From the NCBI RefSeq assembly GCF_000310185.1, contig NZ_AMXD01000031.1, forward strand, positions 1 to 32,248: DNA of 32,248 nt, given 5' to 3'. The notes below the pieces were generated by a model that saw only the letters and a program-made list of their open reading frames with translations, ran no database searches and was not told the DNA's origin. The translations under genes were made by a program, and so were the position numbers. Each line of letters opens with the position of its first letter. Position 1 is the first letter of the stretch. This DNA comes from Thauera aminoaromatica S2. Lineage in GTDB: Bacteria; Pseudomonadota; Gammaproteobacteria; Burkholderiales; Rhodocyclaceae. Of this stretch, positions 23,975 through 32,248 are shown one piece after another.

Positions 23975-24775
23975 TTATCCCGCCTTTGGCGGAAGGTGGC
24001 CGAGGGCGCGGGAGATCTCGTCGGCGGTCTCGCGCACCAGTGGGGCCCAGTCGGGGTTGAAGCGTTCGGAAGGGGTCGATAGCGACAGGCCGGCGATCAG
24101 CTCGCCGCTGTCGTCGCGGATGCCCGCGGCGATGCAGCGCACGCCGGCCTCGACCTCGTCGAGGTCGAAGGCCACGCCGTGGCGGCGCACGCGGTCGAGC
24201 TCCTTCTCCAGCGCCGGCAGCGCGGTGATCGAGGCCGGGGTGGAGGCGGGCAGGGCGGTGCGGCGGGCGTAGTCGCGGATGCGCTCGAGGCCGTCCTCGA
24301 CCAGGAAGAGCTTGCCGGTGGCGGTGGTGTGCAGCGGCGCGCGCGCGCCCACGATGTGCACCACGCGCACCGAGGCGCGCCCGCTCGAGGTGCGCTCGAC
24401 ATACACGATCTCGTCGCCGGCGCGCACGCCCAGGTTCACGCTCTCGCCGGTGGCGGCGTGCAGCTTGAGCATGTAGGGCATGGCGGTCTCGCGCAGCGAG
24501 ATGCGCGACTTCACCAGGCTGCCGAGCTCGAGCAGGCGGATCCCGAGCCGGTAGGCGCCGGCCTCGGAGCGCTCGACAAAGCCGCTGTGCGTCATCGCGC
24601 CGAGGATGCGGTGCGCGGTCGACGGATGCAGCCCGGTCTCGATCGCGAGCTGCTTGAGCTGGACCGGATCGGCATGTTCGGCCAGCACGTCGAGCAGCTT
24701 CATCATGCGTTCGATGACCTGGATCGAGGTCTTGCCTTCGGCACTGGGGGCGGATTCGGTCTTCTTCGGCTGCAC
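23975..24775 (-). CDS. IclR-family transcriptional regulator
   Basis: This protein of about 266 residues has an N-terminal winged helix-turn-helix (about 20-75: IERMMKLLDVLAEH, LKQLAIETGLHPSTAHRIL) and a C-terminal IclR effector domain (VNLGVRAGDEIVYVERTSS, LHTTATGKLFL, GVRCIAAGIRDDSGELIAGLSLSTPSERF). The start is uncertain. The only in-frame start codon close to the conserved region is GTG at 24775, which lacks a good ribosome-binding site; a TTG near 24871 is an alternative. It is divergent from the Mrp operon and convergent with iorB. Either could be a target, and aromatic-compound control would fit IclR habits. Confidence 0.9.
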   Translation of the reverse strand: MQPKKTESAPSAEGKTSIQVIERMMKLLDVLAEHADPVQLKQLAIETGLHPSTAHRILGAMTHSGFVERSEAGAYRLGIRLLELGSLVKSRISLRETAMPYMLKLHAATGESVNLGVRAGDEIVYVERTSSGRASVRVVHIVGARAPLHTTATGKLFLVEDGLERIRDYARRTALPASTPASITALPALEKELDRVRRHGVAFDLDEVEAGVRCIAAGIRDDSGELIAGLSLSTPSERFNPDWAPLVRETADEISRALGHLPPKAG

Positions 24776-24799
24776 GGAGGTTCGGGGAAGGATCGGAAG

Positions 24800-24866
24800 C
24801 TTGCCGGGGCCGGCAAGGAGATCTGGCGAATGGTAACCGTGCGATCCGATTTCGCCTAGTGAAATC
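24800..24866. promoter_or_regulatory. Inverted repeats in the iclR/mrp intergenic region
   Basis: CTTGCCGG-GG-CCGGCAAG (24800-24817) and GATTTC-GCCTAGT-GAAATC (24848-24866) lie between the iclR start and the mrp promoter. The second is a reasonable IclR-type operator candidate; the first would be in the iclR leader and could form a hairpin. Confidence 0.45.
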
Positions 24867-24875
24867 AACCCCGAT

Positions 24876-24903
24876 TTGGCGGGGGTCGCATCCCCGATAT
24901 ACT
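24876..24903 (+). promoter_or_regulatory. Candidate Mrp operon promoter
   Basis: TTGGCG (24876-24881) and TATACT (24898-24903) are 16 nt apart. The expected start is near 24910, about 90 nt before mrpA, and the adjacent inverted repeat would touch the upstream side. Confidence 0.55.
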
Positions 24904-24998
24904 CCGCCCGGAATTCGTCCTCATGCGGGGTGTGGGTGGCCCCCGCCACCCGCGATTCACGTCGCCTTTCCCATCGACCACGCCCGAGGAGCCCCCCG

Positions 24999-27860
24999 AT
25001 GAGCCTCGCCCTGATCGTGCTGCTGCCCTTCATCGGCGCGCTCTTTCCCGCGCTGATGATCCGCGCCGGCCGCAGCGCCTGCGCGACCACCGCCTTCGTC
25101 TTTCCGCTCCTCGCCCTCGTGCTGCTGCTCGCGCAGGCGCCGGCGGTGTTCCGCGGCGAGGTCCTCGTCGCCGCCTGGGACTGGGTGCCCGCGCTCGGCC
25201 TGCAGGCGGGCTTCTTCCTCGACGGGCTGGGCATGTTCTTCGCCGGGCTGATCCTGGGCATCGGCCTGCTGGTGATCGTCTACGCCCGCTTCTATCTCGC
25301 CAAGAGCGACCCGATGGGCGTGTTCTACAGCTATCTGCTGCTCTTCCAGGGCGCGATGGTGGGCGTCGTCCTGTCCGACAACATCCTGCTGCTGCTGGTG
25401 TTCTGGGAGCTCACCAGCCTGTCGTCCTTCCTGCTCATCGGCTACTGGAAGCACCTGCCCGAAGGCCGCCAGGGTGCGCGCATGGCGCTCACCGTCACCG
25501 GCGCCGGCGGGCTGGCGATGATCGCCGGCATGCTGATCCTGGGCGACATCGCCGGCTCCTGGAACCTCAGCGACATCCTGCGCAACAAGGAAGCGATCCA
25601 GGCCTCGCCGCTGTACGTCCCGGCGCTGGTGCTGATCCTCGCCGGCTGCTTCACCAAGAGCGCGCAGTTCCCCTTCCACTTCTGGCTGCCGCACGCGATG
25701 GCGGCGCCCACCCCGGTGTCGGCCTACCTGCACTCGGCGACCATGGTGAAGGCGGGCCTCTTCCTGATGGCGCGCATGTGGCCGGTGCTCGCCGGGACGA
25801 CCGAGTGGTTCTACCTCGTCGCCACCACCGGCCTGGTGACCATGCTGGTGGCGGCCGGCATCGCGCTGTTCAAGGACGACCTCAAGGGCCTGCTGGCCTA
25901 CTCCACCGTCAGCCACCTCGGCCTGGTGACCATGCTGCTCGGCTTCGGCACGCCGCTCGCGGCGGTGGCCGCCGTGTTCCACATCCTCAACCACGCCACC
26001 TTCAAGGCCGCGCTGTTCATGAACGCCGGCATCGTCGACCACGAGGCCGGCACGCGCGACATCCGCCGCCTCGGTGGCCTGCTGCAGCTGATGCCGATCA
26101 CCGCGACCCTGGCGATGGTGGCGGGGGCCTCGATGGCCGGCCTGCCGCCGCTCAACGGCTTCCTCTCGAAGGAGATGATGCTGCACGAGGCGGTCGACAC
26201 GCGCTGGCTGGGCAACGGCTGGATCGTCGCCGCGCTGGCCACCCTGGCGGCGTGCTTCTCGGTGGCCTACTCGTTCCGCTACATCGTGCATGTGTTCTTC
26301 GGCGCGCGCCGCGACGACTACCCGCACGCGCCGCACGACCCGCCCGCCGGCATGTGGTTGCCGCCGGCGCTGCTGGTGGTGCTGGTGGTGGCGATCGGGC
26401 TCTTCCCCGACAGCGTGGCGGGGCCGCTGGTGGCGGTGGTGGCACGCGCGGTCACCGGCGGGGCGGTGATGGACTACCACCTCGCGCTCTGGCACGGCTT
26501 CACCCCGGCGCTCGGCCTGTCGGCGATCGCGGTCGCGGTCGGCCTGGGCGCGCTCGTCGCCTACCGGCGCGTGCGCGCGCTCTGGCAGGCGGGGCCGCAC
26601 CCCGAGGCCAAGGCGATGTTCGACGCCTTCATCGCGGGCGCCGCAGCGCTCGCGCGCGCAGTCACCCACGGCCTGCACAACGGCTCGCTGCAGCGCTATC
26701 TCGCCTTCGCGCTCACCGCCTTCACGCTCGCCGGCTTCGCCGCCTTCCTCGCCGCGCCCCACGCCGCGGGCACGCGCGCGCTGCTGCCGGCGCACCCGGC
26801 CGCGATCGCCGCCTGGGTGCTGCTGGTGGGCGGCTGCGCGCTCACCGTGATGCTGTTCCGCCGCCGCGTGCTGTCGGTGCTGGTGGTGGGCACGGTGGGC
26901 CTGATCGTGTGCCTGGCCTTCATCTACCTGTCCGCGCCCGACCTCGCGCTGACGCAGATCTCGGTCGAGGTCGCCACCGTGATCCTGATCCTGCTCGCGC
27001 TCTACTTCCTGCCCAAGGAAGGTCCGCAGAGCTCCTCGGTGCGCGCCGATCCGCTGCGCCACCTGCGCGACGGCGTGCTCGCCATCGTGGCCGGCATCGG
27101 CATGGCCGGGGCGAGCTGGGCGATGCTCACCCGCGACGGCAGCTCGCTGTCGAGCTACTACCTCGACAACTCGGTCTCGGGCGGCGGCGGCACCAACGTG
27201 GTCAACGTGATCCTGGTCGACTTCCGCGGCTTCGACACCTTCGGTGAGATCACCGTGCTCGGCATCGCCGCGCTGGCGATCTACGCCCTGCTCGACGGCG
27301 CGCTCTTCGGCCGCACCGGCCGTCGTCTGGGCGCGTGGTCCCCCGACCGTCCGCAGTCGGCCGACCGCCACCCGATGATCATGGTGGTGGCCACCCGGGT
27401 CATGCTGCCGCTGGCGATGCTGGTCGGCGCCTACATCTTCCTGCGCGGCCACAACCAGCCGGGCGGCGGCTTCATCGCCGCGCTCGTGGTGTCGATCGCG
27501 CTGATCATGCAGTACATGGCGAGCGGCTTCGGCTGGGCGGCGCAGCGGGTCAAGGTCAACTACCACGCCATGATCGGCCTTGGCGTGCTGGTGGCCGCCG
27601 CCACCGGCATCGGCGCGATGGTGCTCGACCAGCCCTTCCTCACCTCCACCTTCGGCCACTTCCACCTGCCGCTGGTGGGCGAGTTCGAGCTCGCCAGCGC
27701 GATGGCCTTCGACACCGGGGTCTTCCTCACCGTGGTCGGCGCGGTCATGCTCGCGCTCGCCAACCTCTCGCGCATGGGGCGCTGGACCAGCCCCTACACC
27801 ATCAACACCGGCGCGATGGACGTGGATCCGCGCGCCGCCTCGGGCAAGGAGCAGGGCTGA
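24999..27860 (+). CDS. mrpA: Na+/H+ antiporter subunit A with fused subunit B (MrpAB)
   Basis: This 953-residue membrane protein forms the largest subunit of the Mrp multi-subunit antiporter, related to NuoL of complex I. The N-terminal two thirds are the proton-pumping domain, with conserved FWELTSLSSFLLIGYW, KSAQFPFHFWLPHAMAAPTPVSAYLHSATMV-type segments and LKGLLAYSTVSHLG. The last 150 residues are an MrpB domain (YIFLRGHNQPGGGFIAA). This A-B fusion and the order A-C-D-E-F-G define group 2 Mrp operons. The ATG at 24999 (MSLALIVLL) follows GAGGAG; the frame upstream covers the promoter. The stop overlaps the next start by one base (TGATG). Confidence 0.96.
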   Translation: MSLALIVLLPFIGALFPALMIRAGRSACATTAFVFPLLALVLLLAQAPAVFRGEVLVAAWDWVPALGLQAGFFLDGLGMFFAGLILGIGLLVIVYARFYLAKSDPMGVFYSYLLLFQGAMVGVVLSDNILLLLVFWELTSLSSFLLIGYWKHLPEGRQGARMALTVTGAGGLAMIAGMLILGDIAGSWNLSDILRNKEAIQASPLYVPALVLILAGCFTKSAQFPFHFWLPHAMAAPTPVSAYLHSATMVKAGLFLMARMWPVLAGTTEWFYLVATTGLVTMLVAAGIALFKDDLKGLLAYSTVSHLGLVTMLLGFGTPLAAVAAVFHILNHATFKAALFMNAGIVDHEAGTRDIRRLGGLLQLMPITATLAMVAGASMAGLPPLNGFLSKEMMLHEAVDTRWLGNGWIVAALATLAACFSVAYSFRYIVHVFFGARRDDYPHAPHDPPAGMWLPPALLVVLVVAIGLFPDSVAGPLVAVVARAVTGGAVMDYHLALWHGFTPALGLSAIAVAVGLGALVAYRRVRALWQAGPHPEAKAMFDAFIAGAAALARAVTHGLHNGSLQRYLAFALTAFTLAGFAAFLAAPHAAGTRALLPAHPAAIAAWVLLVGGCALTVMLFRRRVLSVLVVGTVGLIVCLAFIYLSAPDLALTQISVEVATVILILLALYFLPKEGPQSSSVRADPLRHLRDGVLAIVAGIGMAGASWAMLTRDGSSLSSYYLDNSVSGGGGTNVVNVILVDFRGFDTFGEITVLGIAALAIYALLDGALFGRTGRRLGAWSPDRPQSADRHPMIMVVATRVMLPLAMLVGAYIFLRGHNQPGGGFIAALVVSIALIMQYMASGFGWAAQRVKVNYHAMIGLGVLVAAATGIGAMVLDQPFLTSTFGHFHLPLVGEFELASAMAFDTGVFLTVVGAVMLALANLSRMGRWTSPYTINTGAMDVDPRAASGKEQG

Positions 27861-28276
27861 TGGAATTCCTCGTCGCCAGCGCCATCGGCGTGATGACCGC
27901 GGCCGGCATCTACATGGTGCTGCGCGCGCGCACCTTCCCGGTGGTGATCGGCCTGTCGCTGCTCACCTACGCCACCAACCTGTTCCTGTTCGCCACCGGC
28001 CGCCTGGCGATCGGCCAGCCGCCGGTGATCTCCGCCGCCGCCACGGGCTACATCGACCCGCTGCCGCAGGCGCTCGTGCTCACCGCGATCGTGATCTCCT
28101 TCGGCATGACCGCGGTGGTGGTGGTGATGTCGCTGCGCGCCTACCTCGAGACCGGCAACGACCACGTCGACCTGCCCGGCGACGCCTCGCCCGAGGCCGC
28201 CGAGGACGACTGGAAGCTGCGCGCCCGCAAGCCGGCGCCGGCAGCGGCGCGCGGCGGCCGCGGGGAGCGCGCATGA
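27860..28276 (+). CDS. mrpC: Na+/H+ antiporter subunit C
   Basis: This 138-residue NuoK-like protein has three predicted transmembrane helices (MEFLVASAIGVMTAAGIYMV; FPVVIGLSLLTYATNLFLF; ALVLTAIVISFGMTAVVVVM), with the MrpC hallmarks and a DPLPQALVLTAIVI loop. The C-terminal tail of about 40 residues is charged and Ala/Arg-rich. It starts with ATG in TGATG with mrpA and ends in ATGA with mrpD, so it is translationally coupled on both sides. Confidence 0.94.
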   Translation: MEFLVASAIGVMTAAGIYMVLRARTFPVVIGLSLLTYATNLFLFATGRLAIGQPPVISAAATGYIDPLPQALVLTAIVISFGMTAVVVVMSLRAYLETGNDHVDLPGDASPEAAEDDWKLRARKPAPAAARGGRGERA

Positions 28277-29796
28277 ACCACCTGCTGATCCTGCCCATCC
28301 TGCTGCCGGCCGTGGTCGGCGCGCTGCTGGTGCTGGCCGCGCGCCACGACGGAGTGCTCGCGCGCACCTTCGCGGTGGCCTCCACCGTGCTGCTGCTCGC
28401 CATCGCCGTCGCGCTGCTGGTGCTCGCCAGCGACGGCCAGGTGCGCAGCTACGCGCTCGGCGCCTGGCCCGCGCCCTTCGGCATCGTGCTCGCGCTCGAC
28501 CGCCTGGCGGCGCTCATGCTGGTGCTCAATGCCGTCCTCGGCCTCGGCGTGCTGCTGTACGCGATCGGCGGCTGGGACCAGCGCGGCAAGCACTTCCACC
28601 CGCTCTTCCAGTTCGAGCTGATGGGCATCAACGGCGCCTTCCTCACCGGCGACTTCTTCAACCTCTTCGTGTTCTTCGAGATCCTGCTGATCGCCTCCTA
28701 CGGCCTCATGGTGCACGGCGGCGGCGGGCTGCGGGTGAAGGCGGGCGTGCAGTACGTGGTCACCAACCTGGTCGGCTCCTCGGTGTTCCTGATCGCGGTC
28801 GGCATGATCTACAACGTCACCGGCACCCTCAACATGGCCGACCTCGCGCGCATCGTCCCGCAGGTGCCGGCGGCCGACCAGGCGCTGCTGCAGACCGGCG
28901 CGGTGCTGCTGCTGCTGGTGTTCGCGGTCAAGGCCGCGCTCGTGCCGCTGCACTTCTGGCTTCCCGGCACCTACGCCAACGCGCCCGGTCCGGTGGCGGC
29001 GCTGTTCGCGATCATGACCAAGGTGGGCGCCTATTCCATCCTGCGCCTGTACGTGCTCGCCTTCGGCGCCGACGCCGGGGCCGCGGCCTGGCTCGCCGCG
29101 CCCTGGCTGCTGCCGGCCGGGCTGCTCACCCTGGTGCTGGGCATGACCGGCGTGCTCGCCGCGCGCAGCCTCGGCCAGATGGCCAGCTTCGCGGTGATCG
29201 GCTCGATGGGCATGCTGCTCGCCACCGTGGCGGTGTTCACCCCGCAGGCGACCAGCGCCGCGCTGTACTACCTCATCCACTCCACGCTCGCCGCCGGCGC
29301 GCTCTTTCTCGTCGCCGATCTCGTCGCCGAGCGCCGCGGCGCGCAGCGCGACCGCTTCGCCGCGGCGCCGCGCATCGCCCAGGGCGGGCTGGTCGGCGGC
29401 CTGTTCTTCGTCGCCGCCATCGCCATGACCGGCATGCCGCCGCTGTCCGGCTTCATCGGCAAGCTGCTGGTGCTCGACGGCGTGCGCGCCTCGGCGCACG
29501 CGGCCTGGTTCTGGGCGCTGATCCTGACGACCTCGCTGATCGCCATCGTCGGCTTCGCGCGCGCCGGCAGCTTCGTGTTCTGGAAGCCGCACGCGCTGCC
29601 CGCCGCGCCCGCGTCCGCCTATCGCCCGGACGGCGCGCTGTCCTTCGTCGCCGTGGGCGGGCTGCTCGCCTGCCTGGTGCTGCTCACCGTGTTCGCCGGC
29701 CCGGTGCACGCCTGGCTGGAACTCGTCGCGGCGCAGCTCTACGCCCCGGCCGGCTACATCGACGCGGTGCTCGGCACCGCACAGGGGGTGCGCTGA
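28273..29796 (+). CDS. mrpD: Na+/H+ antiporter subunit D
   Basis: This 507-residue NuoM/NuoN-like membrane protein provides a second proton channel of the Mrp complex. Typical sequences are FELMGINGAFLTGDFFNLFVFFEI, VVTNLVGSSVFLIAVG-type helices, KAALVPLHFWLPGTYANAPG and MTGMPPLSGFIGKLLVL. About 14 hydrophobic segments are visible. The ATG overlaps mrpC by 4 nt and the stop overlaps mrpE by 1 nt. Confidence 0.95.
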   Translation: MNHLLILPILLPAVVGALLVLAARHDGVLARTFAVASTVLLLAIAVALLVLASDGQVRSYALGAWPAPFGIVLALDRLAALMLVLNAVLGLGVLLYAIGGWDQRGKHFHPLFQFELMGINGAFLTGDFFNLFVFFEILLIASYGLMVHGGGGLRVKAGVQYVVTNLVGSSVFLIAVGMIYNVTGTLNMADLARIVPQVPAADQALLQTGAVLLLLVFAVKAALVPLHFWLPGTYANAPGPVAALFAIMTKVGAYSILRLYVLAFGADAGAAAWLAAPWLLPAGLLTLVLGMTGVLAARSLGQMASFAVIGSMGMLLATVAVFTPQATSAALYYLIHSTLAAGALFLVADLVAERRGAQRDRFAAAPRIAQGGLVGGLFFVAAIAMTGMPPLSGFIGKLLVLDGVRASAHAAWFWALILTTSLIAIVGFARAGSFVFWKPHALPAAPASAYRPDGALSFVAVGGLLACLVLLTVFAGPVHAWLELVAAQLYAPAGYIDAVLGTAQGVR

Positions 29797-30323
29797 TGGG
29801 CGCGAAGCACGACAAGCTCGACCCGCGCAGCTTCACCGAACGCTGGCTGCCGCATCCGCTCATGACCGCGGTGCTGGTGCTGCTGTGGATGCTGCTGCTC
29901 AACAGTTTCAGCTTCGGCGGGCTGGTGGTGGGCGTGGTGCTCGCGGTGGTGATCACGCGGGTGACGAGCAACTTCTGGCCCGAGCGCCCGCCGGTCAAGT
30001 CCTGGACCAAGGCCTTCGCCTACCTCGGCGTGGTGGCCTGGGACGTGGTGGTCGCCAACCTGCAGGTCACCCGCCTGATCCTGTTCCGGCCGGTGGGCAG
30101 CCTGGCCACGCGCTGGGTGGTGGTGCCGCTCGAGCTGCGCTCGCCCGAGGCCATCACCGTGCTCGCCGGCACCATCACGATGACGCCCGGAACGGTGTCC
30201 TGCGACCTCTCCGCCGACGGCCGCAGCCTGCTCGTGCACTGCCTCGACGCGCCCGACGCCGAGGAGGCCGTGCGCCAGATGAAGGAACGCTACGAGGACC
30301 GCCTCCAGGAGATCTTCCCGTGA
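29796..30323 (+). CDS. mrpE: Na+/H+ antiporter subunit E
   Basis: This 175-residue MrpE family protein has a pair of N-terminal helices (PLMTAVLVLLWMLLLNSF; GGLVVGVVLAVVITRV), a cytoplasmic domain with the conserved ITVLAGTITMTPGTVS motif and a following VHCLDAPD. It has no complex I counterpart and is needed for assembly of the antiporter. It shares one base with mrpD and overlaps mrpF as GTGA. Confidence 0.94.
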   Translation: MGAKHDKLDPRSFTERWLPHPLMTAVLVLLWMLLLNSFSFGGLVVGVVLAVVITRVTSNFWPERPPVKSWTKAFAYLGVVAWDVVVANLQVTRLILFRPVGSLATRWVVVPLELRSPEAITVLAGTITMTPGTVSCDLSADGRSLLVHCLDAPDAEEAVRQMKERYEDRLQEIFP

Positions 30324-30589
30324 TCGAATACGCCCTGCAGTTCGGCTTCGCCACCGCCTCGCTCGCGCTGCTGCTCAACCTGTGGCGGCTGCTGCGCGGC
30401 CCCGCGCTCATGGACCGCGTGCTCGCGGTCGACACCATGGTGATCAACATCATCGCGCTGATCGTGCTCGCCGGCATCCAGCAGCGCGCCACCTACTTCT
30501 TCGAGGCCGCGCTGCTGTTCGCGATGTTCGGCTTCATCTCCACCGTCGCCTACTGCCGCTTCATCCTGCGCGGCGACGTCATCGAGTGA
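30320..30589 (+). CDS. mrpF: Na+/H+ antiporter subunit F
   Basis: This 89-residue protein has three transmembrane helices and the MrpF signature GPALMDRVLAVDTMVINIIALIV-type second helix (GPALMDRVLAVDT). The start is GTG at 30320 in a GTGA overlap with mrpE. The gap to mrpG is 13 nt. A helix with ATYFFEAALLFAMFGF follows. Confidence 0.93.
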   Translation: MIEYALQFGFATASLALLLNLWRLLRGPALMDRVLAVDTMVINIIALIVLAGIQQRATYFFEAALLFAMFGFISTVAYCRFILRGDVIE

Positions 30590-30602
30590 GCGGAGACCCC
30601 TC

Positions 30603-31010
30603 ATGACCTTCGTGCTCGAACTCCTCGTCTCGCTGCTGATCGTCGCCGGCGGCAGCTTCCTGCTCATCGGCTCCATCGGCATGGTCAAGCTGCCCGACCT
30701 GCTCACCCGCCTGCACGCGCCCACCAAGGCGACCACGCTCGGCGTGGGCGGCGCGCTCGCCGCGTCCATGGTGTTCTTCGCCGGGCTGGAGGGCACGCTG
30801 TCCATCCACGAGGTGCTGATCACCGCCTTCCTGTTCATGACCGCACCGCTCAGCGCCCACTTCATCGCCAAGGCCCACCTGCACGAGCACACCGAACTGC
30901 GCGACGGCCTCCCGCCCACCGGCCGCCCCTACGGCTGGAGCACCTTCGACGCCGCCCCCGGCCCCAGCGAGCCCGACGACGAAGACGAGCGCCGCGGCGC
31001 CCACGACTGA
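30603..31010 (+). CDS. mrpG: Na+/H+ antiporter subunit G
   Basis: This 135-residue protein has three transmembrane helices and the MrpG signature GSIGMVKLPDLLTRLHAPTK followed by TTLGVGG. The last 40 residues form an acidic, Pro-rich cytoplasmic tail (PGPSEPDDEDERRG), longer than needed for the fold. It is the last gene of the operon; a large REP array begins 17 nt after the stop. The operon as a whole should give Na+ and alkali tolerance and pH homeostasis. Confidence 0.94.
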   Translation: MTFVLELLVSLLIVAGGSFLLIGSIGMVKLPDLLTRLHAPTKATTLGVGGALAASMVFFAGLEGTLSIHEVLITAFLFMTAPLSAHFIAKAHLHEHTELRDGLPPTGRPYGWSTFDAAPGPSEPDDEDERRGAHD

Positions 31011-31026
31011 GCCCCGCCAGTCGCCC

Positions 31027-31495
31027 GATCGCGACTCGCGTCGCTCCCACAGCCCCGCGGTTCTCCGTAGGAGCGACGCAAGTCGCGATCACAGCCTTCC
31101 CGCCCCGACCCCGCCCCTCGCCGCCGCACCGCCCGATCGCGACTTGCGTCGCTCCCACAACACCCCGAAGCGCCGCGGTTCCCCGCCCCATCGCGACTTG
31201 CGTCGCTCCCACAGCCCCTCCCGAAGCGCGGCGGTTCCCCGTAGGAGCGACGCCAGTCGCGATCACAGCCTTCCCGCCCCGACCCCGCCCCTCGCCACCG
31301 CGCCGCCCGATCGCGACTCGCGTCGCTCCCACAACACCCCCCGAAGCGCCGCGGTTCCCCGCCCGATCGCGACTCGCGTCGCTCCCACAACACCCCCCGA
31401 AGCGCCGCGGTTCTCCGCCCGATCGCGACTTGCGTCGCTCCCACAGGGCCCCCCGAAGCGCGGCGGTTCCCCGTAGGAGCGACGCAAGTCGCGAT
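31027..31495. repeat. REP-like cluster 5: nine copies
   Basis: Copies lie at 31027-31050 (+), 31067-31090 (-), 31135-31158 (+), 31189-31212 (+), 31241-31264 (-), 31309-31332 (+), 31365-31388 (+), 31421-31444 (+) and 31473-31495 (-). Plus-to-minus gaps carry GCGGTTCYCCG; minus-to-plus gaps carry CAGCCTTCCCGCCCCGACC and a pyrimidine-rich tail; the three plus copies at 31309-31444 repeat with a 56-bp period. Loops are GCAA, GCGA or GCCA. A decayed copy (GCAGGAGCGGCGG) follows near 31527. It fills the gap between convergent mrpG and the pseudouridine synthase. Confidence 0.88.
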
Positions 31496-31574
31496 TACAG
31501 CTCCCCCGCAAGCGCGGCGGTTCTCCGCAGGAGCGGCGGGCGCGCCCTGGCACGCGGCCGGGCGCGCTCGGATG

Positions 31575-32248
31575 TCATCCGAAGCGCTCGTCCTCGCGCA
31601 GGAAGCGCCACTGCCCGAGCGGCAGGTCGCCGAGCTTCACGTGGCCGATGCGGACGCGCTTGAGGCCCACCACCTTCAGCCCCACCAGCTCGCACATGCG
31701 GCGGATCTGGCGTTTGCGGCCCTCGCGCAGCACGAAGCGCAGCTGGTCGTCGTTGATCCATTCGACCTCGGCCGGGCGCAGCGGGCGGTCGTCCAGCCAC
31801 AGCCCGTGGTTGAGCAGCGCCAGCCCGTTCTCGGCCAGCGAGCCCTCGACGCGGACGATGTATTCCTTTTCGACCTTCGAGTCCTCGCCGATGAGCTGGC
31901 GGGCGATGCGGCCGTCCTGGGTGAGGACCAGCAGGCCGGTGGAGTCGATGTCGAGCCGGCCCGCGGGGGCGAGGTTCTTCAGGTGGCTGGGGTGGAAGCG
32001 CTGGGCGACGTCGCGGTCGGCCTGGTTGTCGGGGCCGATCAGGCTGACCGCGGGGGAATAGCCCGGCTCGGGCTGCCCGGAGACATAGCCCACCGGCTTG
32101 TGCAGCAGGATGGTGGCGCGCTGCTGCTGGGTGCGCGTGGCCTCGGGGGCGAGGGTGACGCGGGCGCCCTGGCCGACGCGCACGCCGAGCTCCGACACGC
32201 GCCGGCCATCGACGAAGACCCAGCCGCGCTCGATGAACTCGTCGGCCT
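31575..32248 (-). CDS. rRNA pseudouridine synthase, RsuA/RluF type, 5' end cut by the window
   Basis: The frame is open to the right edge, so only the end of the N-terminal S4 RNA-binding domain is visible ([24 protein letters not shown]). The catalytic domain follows: [11 protein letters not shown] (motif I), the active-site Asp in [17 protein letters not shown], and [25 protein letters not shown]. It isomerises a uridine in 23S or 16S rRNA to pseudouridine. The motif set fits RluF best, but RluB/RsuA are close relatives, so no symbol is given. About 50 N-terminal residues or more are missing. Confidence 0.9.
   Translation of the reverse strand, partial: ADEFIERGWVFVDGRRVSELGVRVGQGARVTLAPEATRTQQQRATILLHKPVGYVSGQPEPGYSPAVSLIGPDNQADRDVAQRFHPSHLKNLAPAGRLDIDSTGLLVLTQDGRIARQLIGEDSKVEKEYIVRVEGSLAENGLALLNHGLWLDDRPLRPAEVEWINDDQLRFVLREGRKRQIRRMCELVGLKVVGLKRVRIGHVKLGDLPLGQWRFLREDERFG

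Noticed and set aside
24957-27665. A 902-codon minus-strand open frame opposite mrpA.
   Set aside because: Its His/Glu/Arg-rich composition without domains mirrors the codon bias of mrpA; the plus strand encodes a recognisable antiporter subunit.
31027-31495. A possible CRISPR or a coding repeat protein in the nine-copy array.
   Set aside because: Units are palindromic REPs in mixed orientation and the linkers are shared with other loci; the open frames simply read through the repeats.

Overview
The window looks like chromosomal DNA of a GC-rich betaproteobacterium. The gene set and style fit the Rhodocyclales (Thauera/Azoarcus/Aromatoleum group): a 16-stranded betaproteobacterial porin, GTP-dependent PEP carboxykinase beside a malic enzyme fused to a phosphotransacetylase-like domain, indolepyruvate:ferredoxin oxidoreductase behind an FNR-type site, and a group-2 Mrp antiporter operon. 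The assignment is inferred from gene content, not from a database search.

Layout. 1-2920 is housekeeping: the end of a short-chain dehydrogenase, an NTF2-like protein, an SCO1/SenC lipoprotein and, convergent to them, rpoH with a perfect CIRCE operator. 2949-8000 is accessory. It holds four type II toxin-antitoxin pairs: vapBC, a Phd-type/PIN pair, a second Phd-type/PIN pair divergent from it, and prlF-yhaV with a shortened toxin. A major porin and a gene-free mosaic of repeats lie between the third and fourth pairs. 8012-9050 is a REP-associated tyrosine transposase (RAYT) between inverted terminal repeats. Its right end runs into ampD and appears to supply the ampD start codon. 9559-10831 has a near-consensus promoter, a structured leader of about 260 nt and a lytic transglycosylase. 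On the minus strand, 11163-13163 encodes a tightly overlapping set: a 98-aa unknown, a nucleotidyltransferase and an aminotransferase. 13286-17795 has pckG and maeB, divergent, at the PEP-pyruvate-oxaloacetate node. 18145-20616 has a patatin-like lipase and PBP7 (pbpG). 20857-23356 is iorAB. 23975-24775 is an IclR regulator, divergent from the Mrp operon at 24999-31010 (mrpAB fused, C, D, E, F, G), whose genes overlap or lie within 13 nt. The right edge cuts an RluF/RsuA-type pseudouridine synthase.

About 28 copies of a REP-like palindrome (stem GCGAC/GTCGC, mostly a GNRA loop, head GTAG or GTGG) sit in five intergenic clusters. All are at the 3' ends of genes and none in a divergent promoter region. 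They form ordered arrays with two conserved linkers, and one array is part of a 231-bp segment duplicated 291 bp apart. A second, unrelated repeat family marks the RAYT element and the mosaic at 6650-7269.

Most notable: the RAYT/ampD junction (ATGA overlap, N-terminus MKDLTP encoded by the terminal repeat), the leader before the lytic transglycosylase, the 98-aa/nucleotidyltransferase pair, the four TA modules, and the REP arrays. No tRNA, rRNA or CRISPR array was seen.
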